DNA of 36,424 nucleotides from GCA-020343675 sp964462945 (GCA_964462945.1 CAYWZW010000056.1:1-36424); one strand, 5' to 3'; positions 23,241-32,685 are shown, counted from the stretch's first letter. The notes: generated by a model not told the origin, from the sequence alone. Numbers and translations are program-made.

Positions 23241-24824
23241 AAACACGTGCCTGAGGTTTTTTGCCAAGCGGCACGAAACCTCCCCCCGTATTCCGACCGC
23301 ACCCGATCCGACACGAGAAACGAATCGTACATCGTCCATATTCCTTTCGTCCATCGTGTACCTGAACAGAGGTGACACCAAACCGGAGCAGAAATCTCGA
23401 AACGGCCCGCGAGGCTCGGCCTCGTGCATTTGTTTTTCCCACGCTTTGAAACGCGACTTGACCATGCCGAGCATATCAGGCTTTTCTTTGGACAAATCGT
23501 GCTGCTCGCCAATGTCACTCGAAAGGTCGAACAGTCCCGATCCGCCGGATGATTCGATCCATTTGTAGTTTCCGGCCCGAGCGGCTTTGTCCCCTTGGCG
23601 CTGCCAGCACATTTCTTTCCGGGGCGATTTTTGCCTGCCAGCCAGGACGGCCGTCACATCGAAGCCGTCCAGCACAACCCCGGCGGGCGGCCGTACAGCG
23701 GCCGCGCTGCAAAGGGTGGGGAATATCTCCATCGAGCTAAGGAACTCATCACAGACCGATCCCGCCGGGACGACACCCGGCCAGCGCACGATGCAGGGCA
23801 CGCGCAGGCCGCCCTCGAACATCTGACCTTTGCCGCCCTTCAGCGGAGCATTATCCGCTCCCCCGCTGCCGCCGTTGTCCGATAAGAAGATGACGATGGT
23901 GTTGTCTTGAAGCCCGTGCTTAGTCAGCGTTTCGAGGATTTGGCCTATTGCCTCGTCCATATACGTTGTGGCCGCCATGTATCGCTTCCGCCTGGCTTTG
24001 CGGGAATCGGCGTCTTTCGGGTCATACTCCCCGTAGGCAGCACGAATATATTCCAGCGGCGCCTGCACCCCGGGACGCGGACGCTCGAGGTTGGAAGCTC
24101 CATGCGGGGCGTTGAACGGCACGTAACAGAAGAAGGGACAATCCTTGTGTTTCTCGACGAACCTTATCGCCTCGCGCCGGAACAGGTCGGTTGCGTACGT
24201 TCCCTTGTCCTGCGTGGTCGGCTCGTTGCCGCGGCGCATCGAGGGCACGCCGTAGCGCTCATGCGTCCAGTAGTCGATGCCGGTGTTGGTAAAGCCGTAA
24301 AACTCGTCGAAGCCCCGCTGAAGAGGCAGAAAACGGTGCAATTGCCCCAGGTCCCACTTGCCGAAGATGCCGCTGACGTAGCCGGCCTGCTTGAGCACGC
24401 GAGGGATAAGCACCTCGCGGGTATCCATGCCGCCGACCATCTCCCACGAAACCGCATACTCGTCTTTGGGATAGAGATAATCGTGATCGACCAGGTCGTT
24501 GCGGAACATGTCGTATGTGCCGTTGCGCTGGGGGTATCGGCCCGTCAGCAGGCTGCCCCGCGACGGCGTGCAGGCCGGCCAGGTCACGTAGAAGCTCGTC
24601 AGCCGGACGCCGCCGGCGGCCAGGCCGTCGAGGTTCGGCGTCTTGATGTCCGGGCTGCCGTAGCAGCCCAGGTCGCGGTAGCCTTGATCATCAGACACGA
24701 TCAGGACAATATTGGGCGACCGTTTTCCCGAAAGCCGTTGAGGTATGCCGGCGCAGCCCGGCACAGCCACCGCCGCTAACCCAAGACCTGCTGCGGCCTT
24801 CAAATACTCGCGTCGATTCATCAT
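23130..24824 (-). CDS. Exported sulfatase of the formylglycine type, with a repeat-derived C-terminal tail
   Basis: A 564-residue arylsulfatase-family enzyme that would remove sulfate esters from a polysaccharide. Residues 1-25 form a twin-arginine-like signal (MNRREYLKAAAGLGLAAVAV) with a lipobox-like VPGC. NIVLIVSDDQGYRDLGCYGS supplies metal-binding D45-D46, and CTPSRGSLLTGRYP holds C85, the residue oxidised to formylglycine. FLSDNGGSGG and the catalytic-site lysine/histidine segment of GIFGKWDLGQLH follow the family pattern. The native protein probably ends near EPRGPFRDF; the 86 residues after it are not sulfatase-like, and the last 36 are encoded by an interspersed repeat. The start at 24824 has GGAG eight bases upstream. 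It is the last gene of the degradation operon. Confidence 0.9.
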   Translation of the reverse strand: MMNRREYLKAAAGLGLAAVAVPGCAGIPQRLSGKRSPNIVLIVSDDQGYRDLGCYGSPDIKTPNLDGLAAGGVRLTSFYVTWPACTPSRGSLLTGRYPQRNGTYDMFRNDLVDHDYLYPKDEYAVSWEMVGGMDTREVLIPRVLKQAGYVSGIFGKWDLGQLHRFLPLQRGFDEFYGFTNTGIDYWTHERYGVPSMRRGNEPTTQDKGTYATDLFRREAIRFVEKHKDCPFFCYVPFNAPHGASNLERPRPGVQAPLEYIRAAYGEYDPKDADSRKARRKRYMAATTYMDEAIGQILETLTKHGLQDNTIVIFLSDNGGSGGADNAPLKGGKGQMFEGGLRVPCIVRWPGVVPAGSVCDEFLSSMEIFPTLCSAAAVRPPAGVVLDGFDVTAVLAGRQKSPRKEMCWQRQGDKAARAGNYKWIESSGGSGLFDLSSDIGEQHDLSKEKPDMLGMVKSRFKAWEKQMHEAEPRGPFRDFCSGLVSPLFRYTMDERNMDDVRFVSRVGSGAVGIRGEVSCRLAKNLRHVFCHVERSAAQSRHLAADGYVYPSWPDLSTAAFGLRSR

Positions 24825-24849
24825 GGTGACTCCTTCGGGAGGCCTCAAT

Positions 24850-24867
24850 GGTGGGGCAAGCCCCACC
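24850..24867 (-). terminator. Short perfect hairpin between the agarase and sulfatase genes
   Basis: GGTGGGGC, loop AA, GCCCCACC. It lies in the 56-base gap of the operon and has no T-run, so it may adjust the level of the sulfatase message or be a small palindromic repeat. Confidence 0.4.
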
Positions 24868-24880
24868 CTACGCTTACGCC

Positions 24881-26980
24881 TCACTTGGCCTGGAGCCGAT
24901 ATTCGTAGAGGTCGTATCCTACCTCGCGGCAGGCCCGGACTATCTCAGGGTAAGGCTTGTCGCAGATGTCAATGAACCCGATCTGGTAATTCTCGCCGTC
25001 ACCCCGGCCGGTTGTGGCCTGGTCCTTGTACTGAAACCAGTGCGTCCCGACGATATACGGATTCCGCAGCGCGCCCTGCACGTAATCCTTGTATTTTGTG
25101 GCCCGGTCGTCCTGGTCCTTCGTGGCCTTAAGACCTGTGTGGAACATGCCGCGATCCAGCGCACCGAAGTGAAATTCACCGATGATAATCGGCTTGTCGA
25201 TCTCATCCGGCAGTCGCTGGTCTGCGACGCTGTAGCTGTACCGGTTGTAACCGACAATATCGCAGAATTTGGCCGCAGCGAGCGCCGCACGGTCGTTCAC
25301 CCACGCAAAACGGCAGCCCATATAAAGCTGATTCGGCGCGACTGCTTTAAGCTCGTCGCGGATAATCCGAAAGTAAGTCTCGGCCGTTTTGCTATAGAAC
25401 GCGGTCAGATCGGCCCATGCCTCCTTCTTGTCGGGGGCTTGGCGGCTCTCCAGAAGAGCATCCCAGCTCGAATGATCCGTCCCCCAGGCAGCGTTGAGCT
25501 TATCTATCGTCGCGTATTTGGCCTTGAGGTCTTCGAGGAAAACCTTCTTGGCCGGCTGCTCGGCAGGGCAAATGAGCGTAGCCATCGCCAGCGAAACCTC
25601 ATCGCCCCACGCTAATTCGTTATGGACGAAGTAGCCGATGCACCAGGGGTCGCCTATGCTCTTGCCCTTTTCCGACGCTAAGCGCTCTCGCAGCGTCTCG
25701 CGGAAACTCGGATCGAACACGTCGTAGAACTTACCCCAATAGCCCTCAGAGCCTTCCAGTGTCCGCGCATTATAACTTATCGTGCAGACGTATGGCGTCT
25801 TTCGCATCAGGTAGATGTTCGCATCCGACCAGTTGGCGATGGTATTCATCCCCCAGCTCTTGAGCCTGCGGTGTGTTATCCCGGCAAAGGCTTGGGACCA
25901 TTGCCGGCCGTACTTGCGAAGCAGATTAGCCTGACTGAAATCGTAAGTCTTGTAGGGTGAATGGTCCTGGTAATATCCGTGCGGCGCCCAGTTAGCCGTG
26001 CCGTAAAACTGGGCAAATGGTGATTCGGATGCGGGCAGATCCCGGAAGTAGCGCTCGCGGTCACTCACGGGCGTCGAGCTTTCGGGGCGAACGCAATCGG
26101 CGCCGTGTGACCAGAACAGCCAGCCCTCCGGATCAATCAGCCACCATTTGCCCTGATATTTCTCGACGCGGAAGAACCCCGTCGCTTTGAGCTTCGGCCC
26201 GGCGGTCCAGCCGCCGTATTGATTGCGGTCAGCCGGCCCCGAATGCGCGGCAAGGTCCTCTTGCTCGGCCCGGCCGTGTGAGGCTAATTCATCAAGTGAG
26301 TGCGTCTTGCCCGGCCAATCGACGTGGATGAACTGGCCGAACTCGTCGATGAAGGGCAGAAAGGTCTTCGCATCCAGGATTGTCACGCCGCCGCCGGCGC
26401 GGATAGTTCCGATCTCGAATACGTGGTCGGCACCGGGCTTACCGGCGTACACAAGAATCTGGGTGACATTTGACGTGTCAATCTTGCCGGAATGAACCGG
26501 CGCCGCGCGCATGCCGACCAATTCCAGCGGCTCGGAAATCTTCCAGGGTACAGGAAAAATCCGCACCGTCAGCGTCCCTGCCTCGCGGCCGGCCAATGTG
26601 ATGCTCTCGGTCACGCAATTCTTATTGCCGTCCGCGCCGGGATTATCGACGCGGCAGCTCACCGTGACCGGCCCATCGCCGACGTTCTTCACATCGACGC
26701 AGACGTATTCGTACTTCGACAGGTCCCATTTGCCCGCCGGCGCTTTGAGCGTAATGCCGGGCCACTTGCCCTCGCGCCCCGTTTCGACGCGCAGTCCTCC
26801 TGCTTCCGCTCGCGTAACCTTCGCATCGCTCGCGGCCACCGAGCCGATATTGAAGGTCGTGCCAAAATCGAAAAGAACCAGCGGCTGCGTCCGTTCGGCG
26901 GCAGTCACGCGAACGGTATGCGCCAGCGAGCAACTAAGAACAATCGCCGGGGCTATGAATAAAAATTTTCTCTTGCTCAT
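24881..26980 (-). CDS. Exported GH50-like beta-agarase
   Basis: A 699-residue exported glycoside hydrolase. A signal peptide (MSKRKFLFIAPAIVLSCSLA) is followed by a beta-sandwich domain (about residues 35-205; LVLFDFGTTFNIGSV, YVCVDVKNVG). The GH50-like barrel follows: ATGFFRVEKYQGKWWLIDPE, GWLFWSHGADCV, then WCIGYFVHNELAWGD with the candidate acid/base E455 and KPIIIGEFHFGALDRG with the candidate nucleophile E602. GH50 enzymes cut beta-1,4 bonds in agar from galactose-rich red-algal walls. The start at 26980 has GGAAGG eight bases upstream; the frame extends to 27016 but that part overlaps the upstream gene's end. Family assignment is by recalled motifs. Confidence 0.78.
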   Translation of the reverse strand: MSKRKFLFIAPAIVLSCSLAHTVRVTAAERTQPLVLFDFGTTFNIGSVAASDAKVTRAEAGGLRVETGREGKWPGITLKAPAGKWDLSKYEYVCVDVKNVGDGPVTVSCRVDNPGADGNKNCVTESITLAGREAGTLTVRIFPVPWKISEPLELVGMRAAPVHSGKIDTSNVTQILVYAGKPGADHVFEIGTIRAGGGVTILDAKTFLPFIDEFGQFIHVDWPGKTHSLDELASHGRAEQEDLAAHSGPADRNQYGGWTAGPKLKATGFFRVEKYQGKWWLIDPEGWLFWSHGADCVRPESSTPVSDRERYFRDLPASESPFAQFYGTANWAPHGYYQDHSPYKTYDFSQANLLRKYGRQWSQAFAGITHRRLKSWGMNTIANWSDANIYLMRKTPYVCTISYNARTLEGSEGYWGKFYDVFDPSFRETLRERLASEKGKSIGDPWCIGYFVHNELAWGDEVSLAMATLICPAEQPAKKVFLEDLKAKYATIDKLNAAWGTDHSSWDALLESRQAPDKKEAWADLTAFYSKTAETYFRIIRDELKAVAPNQLYMGCRFAWVNDRAALAAAKFCDIVGYNRYSYSVADQRLPDEIDKPIIIGEFHFGALDRGMFHTGLKATKDQDDRATKYKDYVQGALRNPYIVGTHWFQYKDQATTGRGDGENYQIGFIDICDKPYPEIVRACREVGYDLYEYRLQAK

Positions 26981-27012
26981 CAGTCTATCCTTCCAATAAT
27001 AGAAACATTCCG

Positions 27013-28659
27013 TCACGGAAGCTTCTGGCTGTATATCGCACTATTGTCGTATGTTCTGCCCTTGCCGTCGTAGGGACAATGAAAATACGAGGTGCTCGGC
27101 CAGACAACCGGCACGACGCCCGACCTGCCTTTGACGGCACAATCCAGATGCAGCAGCACCAGCGGCTCGACGGCATCAAACTTGACGTACATGTCTTTTC
27201 TGGTTCTCACAAAGAAACCCTCGCCGAAACGTGTGCTCAGGATGTTGTCGCCAATCCTTCTTGCCATGTTCAGGTAAGCCGGCTTTCCTGTCTTCTTATG
27301 GAGCTCAAGAAATCCCAGAAGAGCGGCGGAATCCGAACAATCCGAATCCATCTTCAGTTGCGGCTCATCCTTCGGCGAAGCTCCAATATCACCAAAAGCG
27401 TTGCCGCGTGCAATATTGCGAGCCATCTCCCACATAAACGCGTCGCCCGTGATGCGCCAGGCCAGCGCGTACGTCCAGAAGTCCATCGGCCCGGCGTGCC
27501 CCGCCTTCAGCACCCGGCCGGCAGGTCCGAAATAGCCTTCTTTCTTGCACACATAGCCTTCCATACTGGTTCCGTCCGTCAGCATGGGGACAAACGAGCT
27601 GTCCTTTTCACGATAGGCCGCTTTGCCCCAGGCGGTCAGCTCTTCCAGCGCCCATTGTGTGAATTCTTTTCCCTCGCCGCCCAACATTTCGCCTAACAGA
27701 AACTCACAAATGCGAGGCCTGACCTCGGGCGTATCGCCATAGCACGGAAACAAAGTACCCTCGACGACGAAATGTCCCGGGAAATCGTCGCCGTACTGGT
27801 ACTGTGCGCGATCCCCCTGGATGCCGGGAGCGCACGAGGCCGTCTTGCTCTGACTGAATTGATACCCACCGATCCCCGTCTTGGGATTCCTGGTCTCGAC
27901 GTATCGCTTCGCCATCCGTTTGCTCCAAGTGAGCGGCTCCGCTTCGCCAGAGAGTCTTGACAACATCGCGGCCGCGTAGAACATGTCGCTGCCGGTGTTG
28001 ATAAACGAAAGCCCCGTGCCCCAGAAGAACACCGGCTCGGCCTCGTATTTGTTCGCCCACGGATTGCCGAACTGCTTCTTCATATTGCCGTGCCGGTTCA
28101 TCTCCAGATTCGACCAGTCCAGAATGTGGGCCGACCAGAACTTTTCCAAAAACTGCCTCGTGGCTTGCGGATCCACCTGCCACATCAGCTCGTAGTACGG
28201 ATAATTGCACTTCAGCTCATGCTGGTACTGTTCCATGCAGAGGTCGTCGGCCAAGGCGTCGTAGGCCACGTGTCCGCCCCAGTGCAGCAGGCCGTTGGGA
28301 CTTCGCAGATTGGCGAATGCGTACTGCGTCGCCTCTACCGCCGCCCGGCGATAATTCGGATCGTTCGTCAGAATGGTCAGCCCGTCCAACACGCGAAAAA
28401 GGTTCTGCTGGCTCGCCAGGTTGGACAGAATCCATTCCTGGCCGTCCTTCTTCCATTTCGCCGGCTCGTGCGTACGTAAATTTATGCCGTCGATGAATAA
28501 CGGCGTGTGCTTCGGCCCGTACGTGTCTTTGCCGTACTTGAGGACGTTGTCCGCAAAGGTCTGCACGGCGTTCACATACTTATCGTCCTCGGCGGCCAAC
28601 AATCTGCCGCCGGCCGCTATAATCAAAGCAACGATACACATTCTCGAAATTTTCATCAT
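27013..28659 (-). CDS. Exported alpha/alpha-barrel protein, pectate-lyase-like
   Basis: A 548-residue exported protein with a signal peptide (ISRMCIVALIIAAGGRLLAA). The mature protein is almost entirely helical with regularly spaced Trp, His and Tyr residues: HTPLFIDGINLRTHEPAKW, LASQQNLFRVLDGLTILTND, LLHWGGHVAYD, QHELKCNYPYYELMW, then FVRTRKDMYVKFDAVEPLVL. This is the layout of (alpha/alpha)-barrel polysaccharide lyases and unsaturated-sugar hydrolases; planctomycete relatives are often called pectate lyases. The true substrate is unknown and, given the neighbours, need not be pectin. The start ATGATG at 28659 has AAAGG upstream. It is the second gene of the operon. Confidence 0.6.
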   Translation of the reverse strand: MMKISRMCIVALIIAAGGRLLAAEDDKYVNAVQTFADNVLKYGKDTYGPKHTPLFIDGINLRTHEPAKWKKDGQEWILSNLASQQNLFRVLDGLTILTNDPNYRRAAVEATQYAFANLRSPNGLLHWGGHVAYDALADDLCMEQYQHELKCNYPYYELMWQVDPQATRQFLEKFWSAHILDWSNLEMNRHGNMKKQFGNPWANKYEAEPVFFWGTGLSFINTGSDMFYAAAMLSRLSGEAEPLTWSKRMAKRYVETRNPKTGIGGYQFSQSKTASCAPGIQGDRAQYQYGDDFPGHFVVEGTLFPCYGDTPEVRPRICEFLLGEMLGGEGKEFTQWALEELTAWGKAAYREKDSSFVPMLTDGTSMEGYVCKKEGYFGPAGRVLKAGHAGPMDFWTYALAWRITGDAFMWEMARNIARGNAFGDIGASPKDEPQLKMDSDCSDSAALLGFLELHKKTGKPAYLNMARRIGDNILSTRFGEGFFVRTRKDMYVKFDAVEPLVLLHLDCAVKGRSGVVPVVWPSTSYFHCPYDGKGRTYDNSAIYSQKLP

Positions 28660-28690
28660 AGCCGCCTTTCATTGTACATACGTTGCCGCC

Positions 28691-31300
28691 CTACCGTGTC
28701 ACAAGATACCACATGGTTCCGTATTCCGGTGAAAGCCTTAACACGCTGTTGCCAGTCGATGCCTCACGCTTCGGCGTCCCATCGGGACCGAGCGCCTGGT
28801 ATTGCCATTGGCCTTCCGGCAGAGCCAGTACCGCTTCCACTGCCTCTATCTGCACCGGTGCCTGACCCCAATTGCGCCCGACCGTTCGACGGTCAGCCGA
28901 GAATATCATGCCGGTATTCTCACACCGGCCGCAGGCGGTTACAAGGATCTTACGGCTCTCATTTACGGCGGCACCGTCCAGGGCCGTGACCGTCATGGCG
29001 ACAAACGGCGGCGACGTCACGGAGATCCGTCCGCTTGTTGACGCTTCGAACCGGTTTGCGTGACCGGCAAATGCCCAGGCGGCCGAGCCCCACGCGGCGT
29101 AGAATCCCCGGTCATATTCTACAAACCAGTCCAATACAGGCCCCGAACCAGTGGGGCTTTTCAAGTCACTCTGACCGGAAAGAGCCAAAACGATTTGCGT
29201 TTTGAGCACGTCGGAGAGGGTAATCTGAGCACGCTCGGCCACGATATCGAACATATCACGATCATGCCTTAGATGCAGATTGGCCAGCGACGTTAACATA
29301 TCCTCCGAGCCGGTCAGAGCAATTGTCGAGACGCCGCTCAACGGCTGAATTCCGCCGTCGCGGAAGATAGCGGCCCCGGCACGCATAAAGCCCCACTTGG
29401 CGGGATTCGTGTCGATATCGAAATAGCTGTTCATGTTCTCGCGATCCCAGTCGTCCGAGCTGTGACTATAGGTGTAAAGCCAAACCGCGTCCCAATCCTG
29501 GGCGGCGGCAAAGGAAGCAATCATCGGAATGCACTCGGCCTGCGAATCGAGAGGGGCGGGGTGATTGTATTCGCTTAGCGTGAACGGCTTGTCGGCCAGA
29601 CGCGACGCAGCGAGATTAAAGACGGTGGCCTGGTCGGGATCATCCGTCATAGGCTTCTGGTCGATAAGCCAGTTTTCGGCATCCCATGGCCGGCCGGGAA
29701 AACGAGGATGCTGCCAGTACGCATGGGTGTCGATGAAGTCCATGTCACTTTGAGCGTACAATCCCAGCGGGCCGAAGACAATCGTGCCGGTCACAAGCGC
29801 CTTACAGCCAAGCTCGTTTCTGATGAAGTCTCGCATCCCGTCGAAGTATTGCTTCTCCGTCTCCGCCAGGAAACGCATCCGGTCGCTCATGCGCTTCGGG
29901 CTTTCGTTGTCGGCAAAAAGTGCGACGCTGCCGGCATCGAGGTCTTCACCTTCAGCTAAGCCGGTTCTTCCGCCGGGACGGAGCTGGACGTTCGCAAGAT
30001 ACACCGGATCGGCACTTGCGCTGAAAGCAAAGTTCACACGCGCATTATCGTCATCCGCACCACAAACAAAGCCGAAGCTGAACGTCTGCCACTGGGCCGT
30101 CAGCTCCACCTGCCTGGAAAGTCCGAGATTGCCCCACGGACTGTGCGCCTGGCCGACGTTACAGCCCAACGATCTCGGCCGGTCGCCGGCGGCCTCAAAA
30201 ATCACCGTATAATACTGCCCGGCCTTGAGCGAAAGTTCACCCTGGTTCAACTGCAGGTGCCATTGCGTATCGTCGGCTTTCAGGACCTCGATAAACAGCG
30301 CATCCTTCGAGAGGTATTGACGCCGGGACAATGAGGCCCGGCAGCCTTCATGCTGCTCCAGGCGCCAGCCCTGCGGGACAGAGCCGGCAGGCCCCGTCAC
30401 CCGCAAATCGCCGTTGGTCAGGAGATTCTCTCCGAGCGGCTGCACGCCTTCGGCCCATGCCGCACGCAACTCTTCGTTCGAGCCGTAGCGCTCTTTAAGC
30501 CAGGCGTTGAACTTCGCGCGAAGAATATCCGCGTAGTACGGCGGAAGTCCTCGCAGCGTCTGCTCGCCGGACCACATGAAGAAGCTGTCCTCATTGGTGA
30601 TCTCGACGATCGCTACGGCCGGGTCGGCGGCGTAGCTGACCCGGCGAAAGGGATTCGTGTGCGTCAGCAGCCCGCGGGCGTATTGCTTCTGAGCGTCAAT
30701 CAACGCGGGCGTGAAAATGCCGGCGATTTTATCGTAATCGGTACTCGTCTCAGGCAGCCCCAGATACCGGCTGTGCGCCCTGCCGACGTGCAGGTTAATG
30801 TTCACGCAAATGCCCTGGCGGGCAAGCTGGTCGATAAAAAAGTCCAGCCGGTCGAGCGCCTCGGGGGCGATGGTCTTGCCGTCCTGGGCGTTCCAGATGC
30901 CGCGCGGCCACTGGGCGGTGTCGAGGTGGTGGCATCGAACCGTATTGACACCGGCCGCCGCCAAACGAGCGGCGATATGCGGCGCATCTTCATGTTTGGG
31001 CAAATTCGCCCCAAATGAGAGATTGACGCCCCACAGGCGCACAGGCTCTCGGCCGCGATAGAAATGGCCGGAACGCACAACCAACCGCTCGGAGCTGGGC
31101 CGGATCGGCTCGCCGGGTGCGGCGGCAATCAGCGAACCAGGGTTCGGCCTTGCCGGTATGACAAAGGGTACAAAATCATCCGCCAGCATTCCGTTGCAAG
31201 CCCAAATGCACAGGATAACAGAACTAAAAGCCAGAGACTGCCCGAGTCCTATTGCTCTTGTGCTCCTGCGGCCGCGTTTGCAGGACCTGTGACGTATCAT
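28691..31300 (-). CDS. Exported clan-A glycoside hydrolase with an inserted carbohydrate-binding domain
   Basis: An 869-residue protein, first gene of the operon. A basic N-terminus and hydrophobic stretch (LAFSSVILCIWAC) suggest export, perhaps with lipid attachment. The TIM-barrel part begins at PVRLWGVNLSFGANLPKHED, with AAAGVNTVRCHHLD and NINLHVG. The acid/base candidate is E237 in VEITNEDSF and the nucleophile candidate E577 in FTLSEYNHP. Between them, about residues 293-445, sits a jelly-roll carbohydrate-binding insertion of the CBM4/9 type (NLLTNGDLRVTG; WHLQLNQGELSLKAGQYYTV). The family within clan A (GH5/GH39/GH42-like) cannot be fixed here. GGGAGG precedes the ATG by seven bases. 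Confidence 0.75.
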   Translation of the reverse strand: MIRHRSCKRGRRSTRAIGLGQSLAFSSVILCIWACNGMLADDFVPFVIPARPNPGSLIAAAPGEPIRPSSERLVVRSGHFYRGREPVRLWGVNLSFGANLPKHEDAPHIAARLAAAGVNTVRCHHLDTAQWPRGIWNAQDGKTIAPEALDRLDFFIDQLARQGICVNINLHVGRAHSRYLGLPETSTDYDKIAGIFTPALIDAQKQYARGLLTHTNPFRRVSYAADPAVAIVEITNEDSFFMWSGEQTLRGLPPYYADILRAKFNAWLKERYGSNEELRAAWAEGVQPLGENLLTNGDLRVTGPAGSVPQGWRLEQHEGCRASLSRRQYLSKDALFIEVLKADDTQWHLQLNQGELSLKAGQYYTVIFEAAGDRPRSLGCNVGQAHSPWGNLGLSRQVELTAQWQTFSFGFVCGADDDNARVNFAFSASADPVYLANVQLRPGGRTGLAEGEDLDAGSVALFADNESPKRMSDRMRFLAETEKQYFDGMRDFIRNELGCKALVTGTIVFGPLGLYAQSDMDFIDTHAYWQHPRFPGRPWDAENWLIDQKPMTDDPDQATVFNLAASRLADKPFTLSEYNHPAPLDSQAECIPMIASFAAAQDWDAVWLYTYSHSSDDWDRENMNSYFDIDTNPAKWGFMRAGAAIFRDGGIQPLSGVSTIALTGSEDMLTSLANLHLRHDRDMFDIVAERAQITLSDVLKTQIVLALSGQSDLKSPTGSGPVLDWFVEYDRGFYAAWGSAAWAFAGHANRFEASTSGRISVTSPPFVAMTVTALDGAAVNESRKILVTACGRCENTGMIFSADRRTVGRNWGQAPVQIEAVEAVLALPEGQWQYQALGPDGTPKREASTGNSVLRLSPEYGTMWYLVTR

Positions 31301-31356
31301 GGCGTACCTCCCATCGACAAAAACACGTTGCGTTCGGCGTACGGCGTCTGGCGGAG

Positions 31357-31385
31357 ATGATATAGCCTGCGCGCATCACTATCAA
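31357..31385 (-). promoter_or_regulatory. Putative promoter of the degradation operon
   Basis: On the minus strand TTGATA (31380-31385), a 17-base spacer and TATCAT (31357-31362), 57 bases before the first start codon. Confidence 0.45.
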
Positions 31386-31437
31386 CGGAAAAACACCATG
31401 GCAGCAGCTTTGCGGTTGTCAGACATGTCTTGAAAAC

Positions 31438-31508
31438 TGTCATTCCGCACTTGATGCGGAATCCACAACCATCATCGACTCTGGATTCCTGCTTTCGCAG
31501 GAACGACA
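31438..31508. repeat. 71-base palindromic interspersed element
   Basis: TGTCATTCCGCACTTGATGC plus GGAATCC at the left end is inverted, imperfectly, as GGATTCC plus TGCTTTCGCAGGAACGACA at the right end. Each arm also folds on itself. The form is that of the common TGTCATTCC-type element found in many genomes. The rest of 31301-31648 holds the operon promoter and no gene. Confidence 0.65.
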
Positions 31509-31648
31509 AACCGTCATTTCACCCTGGCCGGACAACTAAATCCCGTATCGTTCCAACAAATCCGGCACATTTTTCAGCCATGCTTGCATAAAGACCTCCG
31601 GCACCGTATCATCTACCCGATAAATAATACCGGTAAATGGAGATTCCA

Positions 31649-32611
31649 ATGGCGCACAAGTTTATCAATCAGATCGAGGCCGGGCAGACCATCGACGATA
31701 TTTACGTCGTCCGAGACCCTATCCTGCGAAGCACGACGCGAGGCGATTTATACATAGCGATGTTCCTGTCGGACCGAAGCGGACAACTCAACGGGCGGAT
31801 GTGGCAGGCGACCGAAGCGGTTTACAAGGCGCTGCCGAAGCCCGGTTTTGTCCGCATCCAGGGCCGCAGCGAGCTTTATCAGAATAACTTGCAAATCATT
31901 ATAAATAACATCAGTGTCGTCGATAAAGACAGGGTGAATATCGACGATTTTCTCGCCCGAACGGTAAAAGATCAAAAGCAGATGTTCGAGGAGGTCAAGA
32001 AAACGGTTGGCCAAATCAAGAATTCCCAGTTGAAGGCGCTCGTCGAAGAGTTCCTGGCCGATACCGAGTTGATGGAGAAATTCCGCAACGCGCCCGGCGG
32101 GATGAAGCTACACCATGACTGTATCGGCGGGCTACTCGAGCACGTCCATAATATGCTGCGGGTGGCCGTCGCCGTCCTGCCCTACTATCCGCAGGTGCAG
32201 GCCGACCTGGTTCTGGCCGGCATATTCATTCATGATATGGGCAAGACCGAAGAGCTTGCATACGACATGGCCTTCTCTTATACCGATTCCGGCCAGCTCA
32301 TCGGGCATATCGTCAAGAGCGTCCTGATGATAAATGAAAAAGTTGATGCTCTGCGGGCACGGGGCACGGAAATCGATCCGGCGCTTTTGGATGCCTTGAC
32401 GCACATAGTCATTTCGCACCATGGCCAGTACGAGTTTGGCTCGCCCAAGCTGCCCGCCACCGCCGAGGCCTTCATGGTCTGTTACATCGACGACCTGGAC
32501 GCGAAGATCTACCAGGTGACCGCTGCGATTGACAGCGAAACAAGTGACGCGAGCTGGACCGCCTGGAACAACGCTCTTCAAACCCGGCTCTACCGAAAAC
32601 GAATTGAGTAA
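31649..32611 (+). CDS. 3'-5' exoribonuclease of the YhaM type (OB-fold plus HD domain)
   Basis: A 320-residue protein. Residues about 1-95 form an OB-fold nucleic-acid-binding domain (IYVVRDPILRSTTRGDLYIA; LNGRMWQATEAVYKAL; YQNNLQIIINNISVVD). Residues about 145-310 are an HD hydrolase domain with HHDCIGGLLEHVHNM, AGIFIHDMGKTEEL, LIGHIV and ISHHGQYEFGSP, all metal-ligand positions present. The YhaM family degrades RNA and single-stranded DNA from the 3' end. I chose the ATG at 31649 because GGAG lies six to nine bases upstream; an ATG at 31637 has no ribosome site. It stands alone between repeat DNA and the AT-rich island. Confidence 0.88.
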   Translation: MAHKFINQIEAGQTIDDIYVVRDPILRSTTRGDLYIAMFLSDRSGQLNGRMWQATEAVYKALPKPGFVRIQGRSELYQNNLQIIINNISVVDKDRVNIDDFLARTVKDQKQMFEEVKKTVGQIKNSQLKALVEEFLADTELMEKFRNAPGGMKLHHDCIGGLLEHVHNMLRVAVAVLPYYPQVQADLVLAGIFIHDMGKTEELAYDMAFSYTDSGQLIGHIVKSVLMINEKVDALRARGTEIDPALLDALTHIVISHHGQYEFGSPKLPATAEAFMVCYIDDLDAKIYQVTAAIDSETSDASWTAWNNALQTRLYRKRIE

Positions 32612-32685
32612 CAAGGCAGAAAAAAATAAGGTGCCCACGAATTTGACGATTGAACGACATAAAATCCTTCCCGAGGGAAGAAATC

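Noticed and set aside
23907..24779. A 290-codon plus-strand frame
   Set aside because: Antisense to the sulfatase catalytic region, whose motifs are unmistakable.
30350..31018. A 222-codon plus-strand frame
   Set aside because: Antisense to the clan-A hydrolase gene.
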